This document shows positions 1-4,882 of a DNA stretch of 7,122 nt, in pieces. The DNA is from JBICHM01 sp043101835 (GTDB taxonomy: Bacteria > Planctomycetota > Phycisphaerae > Phycisphaerales > UBA1924), in the NCBI GenBank assembly GCA_043101835.1, contig JBICHM010000006.1, positions 1 to 7,122 on the forward strand, read 5' to 3'. Positions within the stretch are counted from its first letter, which is position 1. Each line of letters starts with the position of its first letter. The translations under genes were made by a program, and so were the position numbers. Under the pieces are notes generated by a model, which saw only the letters and a program-made list of their open reading frames with translations, searched no databases and was not told the DNA's origin.

Positions 1-251
1 CCCTTGTCCACCCCGCGCGGCGAGAAGTCCTCCTTCACGAAGAACTTCAACCCGTCGGCGATCGGCTGCAGCAGGCCCAGCGGCCCCACGCGATTCGGAC
101 CGATCCGGTCGTGGATGTACGCCGAGATCTTCCGCTCGAGATAGATCAGCCCCGCGACGCCCAGCAGCACCACATGGATGACCACCACGATCACATGGAA
201 GCTGACGAACAGCTGGGCCGTGACATAGCGCTCGATCAGGTCGGCGAGCAT
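1..251 (-). CDS. nuoH: NADH-quinone oxidoreductase subunit H (complex I), partial, 3' end outside window
   Basis: This gene is cut by the left edge; 83 codons are visible, reading leftward from an ATG at 249-251. The product is the membrane subunit of proton-pumping complex I at the junction with the hydrophilic arm, where it forms much of the quinone chamber. Residues 13-37 form a hydrophobic first membrane helix. They are followed by the family signature YLERKISAYIHDRIGPNRVG at residues 37-56 and then LQPIADGLKFFVKED at 61-75, which are strongly conserved in NuoH/ND1. The start is supported by GGGAG six bases upstream and by its fit to the usual short N-terminus before helix 1. The preceding same-strand gene is a regulator, not nuoG, so nuoH seems to open a separate nuo segment here. 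Identification is very secure; the downstream operon content is unseen. Confidence 0.96.
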   Translation of the reverse strand, partial: MLADLIERYVTAQLFVSFHVIVVVIHVVLLGVAGLIYLERKISAYIHDRIGPNRVGPLGLLQPIADGLKFFVKEDFSPRGVDK

Positions 252-257
252 CGAGAA

Positions 258-262
258 CTCCC
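258..262 (-). promoter_or_regulatory. Ribosome-binding site of nuoH
   Basis: GGGAG on the minus strand lies six bases before the nuoH ATG. It fixes the start, because the other nearby ATG (316-318) is in a different frame. Confidence 0.65.
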
Positions 263-285
263 GGGTAGCGCAGGAACAAACGGAA

Positions 286-301
286 GCCGCGGAACCGCGG
301 C
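286..301. other. Small GC hairpin between the regulator and nuoH
   Basis: GCCGCG and CGCGGC pair as a 6-bp stem around a GAAC loop. It lies in the 114-base gap after the regulator's stop and about 35 bases before the nuoH start. There is no T-run on either side, so it is not a classical terminator. It could attenuate read-through from the regulator into nuoH, or it may simply reflect GC-rich sequence. The remainder of 252-365 shows nothing else recognisable. Confidence 0.25.
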
Positions 302-365
302 CCCGGCAGGGTCGCCATCGTAGAGCGCACCGACGGATTCTTCCTGCCCGCGCCCTCCGCCCGAC

Positions 366-944
366 CTACACCCGCCCCACCCCCGTCTGATCCACCACCA
401 TCAGCGCCTCCGCCCACCCCTCGCCGGCGTTCTGCAGTTCGGTCGTCATGTCCGCCGGGTGCGTCATGCTGTCGCCCTCCTCCAGCGGGTACGCCGTCTC
501 GTCGAGACGCACGATGAACCGCCCGCGCAGCGCCGTCAGGTGCTCGATCGCCCCCGGGCGATCCGGCGGGAAGGACCCCGTCGTCGCCCCCGGCGGCAGC
601 CGGTACAGCAGCACCTGGATGCCCCGGCGCACCAGCGTCGGGCTCAGGAGGTGCCGCTCCACCCCGGTCTCGGCGTCGGTCAGCACCTGTCGCTCGCCCG
701 CCGCCTGGCGCTCCACCTGCACCGCCGGTGGCAGGTCCAATAACTCGCTGATCGTGCATTCGAGCCCGCTGGCGATCTGGAAGACCGTCCGGATGGTCGG
801 GCTCTTCTTGCCCGCCTCGATGTCGCTGAGCATCGACGCGGAAACCCCGCTCCGATTCGCCAGTTCCGAGAGGGTCAGGCCCAGTTCGCCCCGCCTGCGC
901 CGGACGAGGGCCCCGATGTCGCCGTGGTGCATGCCGTCCACCAT
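366..944 (-). CDS. XRE-family transcriptional regulator with C-terminal cupin domain
   Basis: The product has 192 residues, the usual size of the HTH-cupin regulators (the PuuR/SutR-like architecture). Residues 9-69 form an XRE/HTH_3 domain with the helix-turn-helix in LTLSELANRSGVSASMLSDI (23-42), then the conserved EAGKKSPT and an ISELL end. Residues about 108-186 form a single cupin barrel (IQVLLYRLPPGA, then IEHLTALRGRFIV, then YPLEEGDSM), the usual ligand-sensing part. The metal-binding histidines of classical cupins are not evident: the second motif reads THPADMTTELQN, without the expected H-x3-N. The effector may therefore bind without metal. The ATG at 942-944 lies inside an inverted repeat and has no Shine-Dalgarno sequence; an in-frame stop at 960-962 rules out a much longer form. 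A second Met at codon 5 is an alternative start. Autoregulation is likely. The effector and targets are unknown; nuoH downstream and the small divergent gene are candidates. Confidence 0.9.
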   Translation of the reverse strand: MVDGMHHGDIGALVRRRRGELGLTLSELANRSGVSASMLSDIEAGKKSPTIRTVFQIASGLECTISELLDLPPAVQVERQAAGERQVLTDAETGVERHLLSPTLVRRGIQVLLYRLPPGATTGSFPPDRPGAIEHLTALRGRFIVRLDETAYPLEEGDSMTHPADMTTELQNAGEGWAEALMVVDQTGVGRV

Positions 945-1005
945 AGCGAAATATTTCGCTCAAGTGCTTGATTCGCTATGGCGATGATCATACGCTTCAG
1001 CGAAT
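941..1005. promoter_or_regulatory. Divergent operator/promoter region with four AGCGAA half-sites
   Basis: A perfect 16-bp palindrome, AGCGAAATATTTCGCT, occupies 945-960 and abuts the regulator's start codon. A larger inverted repeat, CCATAGCGAA (941-950) and TTCGCTATGG (972-981), encloses it. A fourth half-site, AGCGAAT (999-1005), pairs with ATTCGCT (971-977). On the minus strand TATGAT (992 to 987) is a -10-like hexamer lying between half-sites; no convincing -35 is seen. The pattern is typical of a dimeric XRE repressor binding next to and over its own promoter and start. Binding by the neighbouring regulator is inferred from position and symmetry, not shown. Confidence 0.7.
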
Positions 1006-1024
1006 CACTCGCATGAGGCGGGGT

Positions 1025-1044
1025 CGGGCGAGCACAGTCGCCCG
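1025..1044 (+). other. Hairpin in the leader of the small membrane-protein gene
   Basis: CGGGCGA (1025-1031) and TCGCCCG (1038-1044) form a perfect 7-bp stem around a six-base loop. It lies 64 bases before the start of the small gene and after the operator region. It may be a leader structure affecting expression of that gene; no T-run follows. Chance formation in such GC-rich DNA is possible. Confidence 0.3.
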
Positions 1045-1097
1045 GGCGCGTCGCCTGCCGGTGGACAGCGAGTCCCGGCCCCGTCCGAACCCTGATT

Positions 1098-1102
1098 GGA
1101 GG
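1098..1102 (+). promoter_or_regulatory. Ribosome-binding site of the small membrane-protein gene
   Basis: A full GGAGG core stands six bases before the ATG at 1109. It is among the best Shine-Dalgarno matches in the window. It selects this ATG over the upstream in-frame TTG (968) and ATG (1013), which lack such a site. Confidence 0.7.
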
Positions 1103-1108
1103 CACGCG

Positions 1109-1216
1109 ATGCTGCACCTCTGCAAGGCCTGCTGGAACATGCCCACCCGCGCCGAATCCGCCATCTGGATGGCCCTCGGCGCCGCCACGGTCCTCGTCAC
1201 CCTGGCGATCGTCTGA
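1109..1216 (+). CDS. Small single-span membrane protein with N-terminal HxCxxC motif (35 aa)
   Basis: This is a 35-residue ORF that I do not recognise as a known family. It begins MLHLCKACWNMPTR: His3, Cys5 and Cys8 form an HxCxxC cluster that could bind a metal or form a redox disulfide. Residues about 18-35 (AESAIWMAL...LAIV) are one hydrophobic helix running to the C-terminus. This gives a short, cysteine-bearing head with a tail anchor. Coding status rests on the strong GGAGG at ideal spacing, the coherent charged-then-hydrophobic layout, and its place beside a divergent regulator whose operator faces it. It could be controlled by that regulator. It is not part of an obvious operon, as the next gene (aroC) converges on it. 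Function is unknown; homologues would be needed to settle that it is translated. Confidence 0.6.
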   Translation: MLHLCKACWNMPTRAESAIWMALGAATVLVTLAIV

Positions 1217-1269
1217 TGGGCTGTCCGGACGCGGAACCGCTCCCCCACAACCACACGAACCCCTGAACG

Positions 1270-1302
1270 CCGACGCCTGAGAGGGCGCCGGTGTTGTTCA
1301 TT
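1270..1302 (+). terminator. Putative terminator of the small membrane-protein gene
   Basis: CCGACGCC (1270-1277) and GGCGCCGG (1284-1291) form an 8-bp stem with one A-C mismatch and a six-base loop. A T-rich stretch, TGTTGTTCATT, follows at 1292-1302. It sits 54 bases after the small gene's stop on the plus strand. The mismatch and interrupted T-run make it a moderate candidate. Confidence 0.4.
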
Positions 1303-1309
1303 CGGTCCC

Positions 1310-1333
1310 AGCCGCGATCGGCAGATCGCGGGC
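1310..1333 (+). repeat. 24-base hairpin element, copy 1
   Basis: CCGCGATC (1312-1319) and GATCGCGG (1324-1331) form a perfect 8-bp stem around GGCA. The 24-base unit recurs inverted at 1427-1450 with a single difference, in the loop. No T-run follows. It may be a REP-like palindromic element or a factor-independent or Rho-coupled termination aid. Confidence 0.55.
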
Positions 1334-1426
1334 CGCGCTGGCGGTCTCGATTGGCGCAGTGGCCACCTGCGGGACTTCAGTCCGGCGGCGCGTCTGACAT
1401 GCATCGTGGCCGCGCGGTTCGGCCCA

Positions 1427-1450
1427 GCCCGCGATCTCCCGATCGCGGCT
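1427..1450 (-). repeat. 24-base hairpin element, copy 2 (inverted), just past the aroC stop
   Basis: Read on the minus strand this matches copy 1 at 23 of 24 positions, including most of the loop (GGGA against GGCA). It begins three bases beyond the aroC stop codon, so it is the first structure met by transcripts leaving aroC. Its stem is CCGCGATC/GATCGCGG around a four-base loop. A role in ending the aroC message is likely by position, although no T-run follows. The 93 bases between the two copies hold no gene I can support. Confidence 0.55.
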
Positions 1451-1453
1451 CGG

Positions 1454-2677
1454 TCAGACCGGCCACCCCGGATCCTCGCCGCCCTCCGCCACCGTCTTCA
1501 CCGGCGGCTCCAGCGGGAGCATCCGCGCCTTCTCGATGAACGCGTCGTAGTTCTGGCGCATCTCGAGCAGACTGTCGCCGCCGAACTTCTCGCGCATCGC
1601 GCGAGCGATCTCGAAGGCGACCACATTCTCCATCACCACACCCGCCGCGGAGACCGCGCACACATCGCTGCGCTCGTACTGGCTCTGCTCGGGCTGCTTT
1701 GTGTTCAGATCCACGCTCGGCAGCCCCTTGAGCAGGGTGCTGATCGGCTTCATGGCGCCGCGCACGACGACGGGCTGCCCGTTAGTCATGCCGCCTTCCA
1801 GCCCACCGGCGTTGTTGCTGTCGCGCGTAAAGCCCAGGCTCGCCGCGTCGCGCTGCGCCGCGTCGAAACGGATCGGGTCGTGCACCTCGCTGCCGAAGCG
1901 CTCAGTCACTTCCCTGCCCAGCCCGATCTCCACCGCCTTGAAGGCCTGAATGCCCATCACCGCGAAGGCGAGGCGCGCATCGAGCTTGTCGCGCCAATCG
2001 ACGCACGAGCCCAGCCCCGGCGGGCAGCCGAAGACATGCGCCTCGACCAGCCCCCCGACGGTGTCCTTCTCCACCTTCGCCTGCCGGATCGCCGCGCGCA
2101 TCCGCTCGCTGGCCTCCTCGTCCGGGCAATAGACATCGCTCGCGTCGCGCTGTGCGGCGAGCGATCGCCAGTTGTCCGCCGTCACCGCGCCGTCCCACAC
2201 CGCCTGGTGCACGCTGCGCGTGAAGCCGAACACGTCGACGCCGAACTCGCGCAGCAGGCAGCGCGCCAGCGCCCCCGCTGCGGTGCGGGCCGCGGTCTCG
2301 CGCGCACTGGCGCGCTCCAGCGTCGCGCGGCAGTCGGTCGTCAGCCACTTCACGCTGCCCGCGAGGTCCGCGTGCCCCGGCCTCGGTCGGTACACCGGGG
2401 GCGTCCGCTCGAGGTCGTCGAGGCGCGAGTCGCGATTGACGATCCGCATCGCGATCGGCGCCCCGATCGTCTGCCCGCGGCGCACGCCGGAGAGGACATC
2501 GACGGTGTCGGTCTCGATGCGCTGGCGCCCGCCCCGGCCGTAGCCCCCCTGGCGCCGGCGCAGCTCCTGGTCGATCAGCCCGGTGTCCACCGCGACGCCC
2601 GCCGGCATGCCCTGCACGAGGATGAGCAGCCCGGGGCCGTGGGATTCCCCGGCCGTGTGGTAGGTCAGTTCCGCCAT
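1454..2677 (-). CDS. aroC: Chorismate synthase
   Basis: The product has 407 residues and is complete; the family is usually about 350-400. It converts 5-enolpyruvylshikimate-3-phosphate to chorismate with loss of phosphate, the last common step to aromatic amino acids and folate. It needs reduced FMN and acts in the cytoplasm as a tetramer. Signatures in order are GESHG (10-14), RPRPGHAD (97-104), RASARETAARTAAG (122-135), DSNNAGGLEGGMTNG (286-300) and RSDVCAVSAAGVVMENVVAF (336-355). His13 and His102 correspond to the two conserved catalytic histidines. The ATG at 2675-2677 gives the standard MAELTYHTAGESHG-type N-terminus; extension upstream would run through the divergent gene. No Shine-Dalgarno sequence is visible. 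The C-terminal tail beyond residue 385 (LPLEPPVKTVAEGGEDPGWPV) is not conserved. It stands alone, divergent from a ferredoxin-like gene. Confidence 0.97.
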   Translation of the reverse strand: MAELTYHTAGESHGPGLLILVQGMPAGVAVDTGLIDQELRRRQGGYGRGGRQRIETDTVDVLSGVRRGQTIGAPIAMRIVNRDSRLDDLERTPPVYRPRPGHADLAGSVKWLTTDCRATLERASARETAARTAAGALARCLLREFGVDVFGFTRSVHQAVWDGAVTADNWRSLAAQRDASDVYCPDEEASERMRAAIRQAKVEKDTVGGLVEAHVFGCPPGLGSCVDWRDKLDARLAFAVMGIQAFKAVEIGLGREVTERFGSEVHDPIRFDAAQRDAASLGFTRDSNNAGGLEGGMTNGQPVVVRGAMKPISTLLKGLPSVDLNTKQPEQSQYERSDVCAVSAAGVVMENVVAFEIARAMREKFGGDSLLEMRQNYDAFIEKARMLPLEPPVKTVAEGGEDPGWPV

Positions 2678-2728
2678 AGGCCAGAGGATATCGCCGGCGT
2701 CCGCCTGCCATCGGCCCCTACCATCGAC
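2678..2728. promoter_or_regulatory. 51-base divergent promoter region between aroC and the Bfd-like gene
   Basis: Both genes must start transcription in or near these 51 bases. On the minus strand TATCCT (2690 to 2685) ends seven bases before the aroC ATG. On the plus strand TACCAT (2719-2724) ends four bases before the GTG at 2729. These -10-like hexamers and the absence of any purine-rich ribosome site would fit leaderless messages. No good -35 is seen for either, so this is tentative. Confidence 0.3.
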
Positions 2729-3022
2729 GTGTCTCCCGACGACGATGTCTGCCTCTGTTTCCACGTGCCCCTTCGGAAGATCCGCGCGTTCCTCGAGCGC
2801 GAGGATCCGCCGGTCGCCAGCCTCATCAGCGAGTGTCTCGGCGCCGGCACCGGCTGCGGCTGGTGCGTGCCGCACCTCAAACATCTGCACGCCAGGCATC
2901 AGGCCGGGAAGCGCATCGAACTGACGATGTCCGCCGCCGATTACCGCGCGGGGCGCGTCCGCTACCGGCGCACCGGATCGCGCGACGACGCGTCCCCCGA
3001 TGCGGGCACGGGCGCCGAGTAG
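2729..3022 (+). CDS. Bfd-like [2Fe-2S]-binding protein
   Basis: The product has 97 residues. Residues 6-55 match the BFD (bacterioferritin-associated ferredoxin-like) domain: VCLCFHVPLRKIRAFLE, then LGAGTGCGWCVPHLKHLHA. Cys8 and Cys10 (CxC) and Cys43 and Cys46 (CxxC) give the CxC...CxxC four-cysteine pattern of a [2Fe-2S] cluster, with spacing nearly equal to that of E. coli Bfd. The protein probably carries electrons; in the family, such domains release iron from bacterioferritin or serve larger redox enzymes. Residues 56-97 are a polar, Arg/Asp-rich tail absent from E. coli Bfd. The GTG at 2729-2731 was chosen because it lies just before the domain; in-frame starts further up would overlap aroC. 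No Shine-Dalgarno sequence is visible. The partner is unknown; no bacterioferritin gene is in the window. Confidence 0.85.
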   Translation: MSPDDDVCLCFHVPLRKIRAFLEREDPPVASLISECLGAGTGCGWCVPHLKHLHARHQAGKRIELTMSAADYRAGRVRYRRTGSRDDASPDAGTGAE

Positions 3023-3082
3023 CCCCCCAACCTGCACGAAACCCCCTGCGAACACGCTGCGAACGGCGCGCAAGAACCGGCA

Positions 3083-3161
3083 GAACTTCGGAGTTCAGGC
3101 GCTGGCGCGAGCCCGGTCGCGCGGTAGCGTCAGGGTGTCCCGGCGACCGCACATCGCCGGG
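3083..3161 (+). other. Hairpin-rich leader upstream of the CHRD gene
   Basis: Three perfect small hairpins follow one another: GAACT/AGTTC around TCGG (3083-3096), GCGCGA/TCGCGC around six bases (3105-3122), and CCCGGCGA/TCGCCGGG around seven bases (3139-3161). They fill the middle of the 205-base gap between the Bfd-like gene and the CHRD gene. None is followed by a T-run. They could end the ferredoxin-like message or form a structured 5' leader. No known riboswitch class was recognised. Confidence 0.35.
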
Positions 3162-3216
3162 CGAATGCACAGGGATCCAAGCGCGGGGCCGCACACCCCG
3201 GCGCACATCCGGAGAG

Positions 3217-3221
3217 AGGAG
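3217..3221 (+). promoter_or_regulatory. Ribosome-binding site of the CHRD gene
   Basis: AGGAG, at the end of the purine run GGAGAGAGGAG (3211-3221), stands six bases before the ATG at 3228. It fixes that start against longer in-frame readings. Confidence 0.75.
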
Positions 3222-3227
3222 TCAGCC

Positions 3228-3806
3228 ATGCGCATCTCGCGTGGTCTTGCCGCGGTCGTCGCGGCCGGCGCCGCCTGCGCGCTCGCAGCACCGAGCGACG
3301 GCGCGTTCATCACCGCCAACTTCCCGCTGTCGGGCGCGCAGGAAGCGCCGCCCAACGACGCCGACGCCTTTGGCGTCGGCACGATCGTCGTCGACACCAC
3401 GGCGAAGACCTTCAACCTCGACCTCTTCGTCGTGGGCATCGGCCTCACCGACCTGCTTGGTGTCGGGCCCAACAGTTCGCCGGTGCACATCCACAACGCG
3501 CCCGCCGGCGCCAACGGGCCCATCGTCATCGATCTGGGCTTCTTCGGTTCGTTCGTCGAGGACGGCCTGGGCATCACGCTCAGCCTGCGCGACATCGCAT
3601 TCGGCGGCGTGCAGGGCGGGATCTCCAGCGACATCGACAGCAACCTCGAGCAACTCTTCCTCGGCGCCCTTTACGTGAACATCCACACGAACGACTTCCC
3701 CGGCGGCGAGATCCGAGGCCAGATCGTTGGCCCCGAGATCCCCACGCCCGGCGCCGCCTGGCTCTTCGCCCTCGGCGGGTTCGTCGCGCTCCGGCGCAGA
3801 CGCTGA
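3228..3806 (+). CDS. Secreted CHRD-domain protein with PEP-CTERM-like C-terminal anchor
   Basis: The product has 192 residues. Residues 1-26 are a signal peptide (MRISRG, then an Ala-rich core ending near DGA). Residues about 31-168 form a CHRD domain, the beta-rich module named after chordin: LSGAQEAPPN (34-43), VGTIVVDTTAKTFNLDL (50-66), VHIHNAPAGANGPIVIDL (86-103), and LYVNIHTNDFPGGEIRGQI (148-166). The domain is common in bacterial secreted proteins, but its biochemical role is unsettled. The end, IPTPGAAW...FVALRRRR, has the plan of an exosortase sorting tail: a short Pro motif, one hydrophobic helix, then four arginines. PTP replaces the usual PEP. The protein is therefore likely exported and processed at or attached to the cell surface. 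The start is fixed by the AGGAG at 3217-3221. It is followed by a strong terminator, so it is probably transcribed alone. Confidence 0.92.
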   Translation: MRISRGLAAVVAAGAACALAAPSDGAFITANFPLSGAQEAPPNDADAFGVGTIVVDTTAKTFNLDLFVVGIGLTDLLGVGPNSSPVHIHNAPAGANGPIVIDLGFFGSFVEDGLGITLSLRDIAFGGVQGGISSDIDSNLEQLFLGALYVNIHTNDFPGGEIRGQIVGPEIPTPGAAWLFALGGFVALRRRR

Positions 3807-3844
3807 CCGACCGCCCACACGCACATCGTTCTCGTTCGTGATGC

Positions 3845-3878
3845 GCACGCCGCCGGACCCGGTCCGGCGGCGTGCTTT
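3845..3878 (+). terminator. Intrinsic terminator of the CHRD gene
   Basis: A perfect 14-bp stem, GCACGCCGCCGGAC with GTCCGGCGGCGTGC, has a three-base loop (3859-3861) and is followed by TTTC. It lies 38 bases after the CHRD stop and touches the stop codon of the converging Sua5 gene. The minus-strand flank has no T-run, but so stable a stem may stop both converging transcripts. Confidence 0.85.
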
Positions 3879-4861
3879 CATGCGCCGCCGACGACAACGC
3901 TCGACGCACGCTCGAGCCGGTCGCGAATCGCCGCCCACGCCTCGCCCGACCGCGCGCCGCCGAGACGCACGACGAGCAGCGCCGCGCCGCTCGCCCCGAG
4001 CCGGCGCATGTCGGCGTAGAGCGTCCGCGCCGCGATGCGCGGGTCGGCGTCGAGGGCAAGGGTGGCCGCCGCGCCGGTCTCATCGTCGATCCCCAACCGC
4101 TCGCGCGCGATGCGCACCGCCTCGCCCATCGGCAGATCGCCATCGATCAGCGCCAGCGGGATCGCCGGCTGGTAGTGCCGCTCCATGTGCCCCGGGCTCG
4201 CGCGCGACGCCTCCGCGCCAGCGCGCACGATCTCGACGGCGCCGGGCAGCCCCGCCAGCGCATCGGCGAGGTCGTGCGCCGTCACCTGCCCGGGGCGCAG
4301 GATCTCGACGAGCGTCCCGGTCGCGCCCTCGCTGAGACGCACCACAGTGCTCTCGACGCCGACGATGCACGCGCCGCCGTCGAGCACCAGCAGGTGCTCA
4401 CCGGGGAACTCGTCGTGCACGTGCGCCGGCGTGGTGGGGCTGGTCCTGCCGAACCGGTTCGCGCTCGGGGCCGCCACCGGACCGGCGCCCTTGATCAGCG
4501 CAAGCGCGAGCGCATGATTCGGCATCCGAACGCCCACGGTGTCGAGCCCCGCGGTGATGAGCGGATCCACCGTGTCCGCCTTCGGCAGCACCAGCGTCAG
4601 CGGCCCCGGCCAGAAACGCTGCCCCAAGCGGTCCGCCGCCGCCGGCCAGGTGCGCGTCACACGCTTCGCCTGTGCGATCGAGGCCACGTGCACGATCAGC
4701 GGGTCAAAGAGCGGACGCTGCTTCCGATCGAAGATCGCGCGCACGCCCGCCGGCCGATCGATGCGCGCGGCGAGGCCGTACACCGTCTCGGTCGGCATCG
4801 CGACCACACCCCCGGCGTCGAGGATCGCGGCTGCGCGCTGGATATCGCTCGAATCACCCAT
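3878..4861 (-). CDS. Threonylcarbamoyl-AMP synthase (Sua5/YwlC type)
   Basis: The product has 327 residues and makes threonylcarbamoyl-AMP from threonine, bicarbonate and ATP. This is the first step of the t6A modification at position 37 of ANN-decoding tRNAs. Residues about 7-195 form the YrdC/Sua5 domain: MPTETVYGLA (22-31), KQRPLFDPLIVHV (47-59), FWPGPLTLVLP (83-93), VGVRMPNHALAL (109-120), APSANRFG (131-138) and GVESTVV (168-174). The linker SPGHMERHYQP (222-232) matches the SPGx...HY element of long Sua5 proteins. Residues 234-327 form the extra C-terminal Sua5 domain, so this is the long form, not TsaC/YrdC. The ATG at 4859-4861 lies 21 bases after the methyltransferase stop, and its ribosome site is weak. 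It is probably the last gene of the glycyl-tRNA synthetase operon, matching a tRNA theme. The function is secure. Confidence 0.94.
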   Translation of the reverse strand: MGDSSDIQRAAAILDAGGVVAMPTETVYGLAARIDRPAGVRAIFDRKQRPLFDPLIVHVASIAQAKRVTRTWPAAADRLGQRFWPGPLTLVLPKADTVDPLITAGLDTVGVRMPNHALALALIKGAGPVAAPSANRFGRTSPTTPAHVHDEFPGEHLLVLDGGACIVGVESTVVRLSEGATGTLVEILRPGQVTAHDLADALAGLPGAVEIVRAGAEASRASPGHMERHYQPAIPLALIDGDLPMGEAVRIARERLGIDDETGAAATLALDADPRIAARTLYADMRRLGASGAALLVVRLGGARSGEAWAAIRDRLERASSVVVGGA

Positions 4862-4882
4862 CAGGGCGAACGGTACGCCGCG

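Noticed and set aside
448..987. Plus-strand open frame opposite the XRE-cupin gene
   Set aside because: It is Ser/Arg/Pro-rich with no domain, antisense to a clear HTH-cupin protein.
968..1108. Longer reading of the small membrane gene from TTG at 968 or ATG at 1013
   Set aside because: The added residues are Arg-rich and low in complexity, pass through the operator and hairpin, and lack a ribosome site. The ATG at 1109 has a full GGAGG at six bases.
1902..2711. Second minus-strand frame overlapping aroC
   Set aside because: It is a frame-shifted shadow rich in Arg, Gly and Ala; aroC motifs are continuous in the other frame, so there is no frameshift.
1406..2728. Very long open plus-strand frame running through aroC before the Bfd-like gene
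   Set aside because: It is antisense to aroC, whose protein is unmistakable. High GC removes stop codons from the opposite strand. Only the part from 2729 onward, with the four-cysteine domain, is real.
3000..3227. Upstream extension of the CHRD frame
   Set aside because: It would overlap the end of the Bfd-like gene and bury the signal peptide inside the protein. The strong ribosome site fixes ATG 3228.
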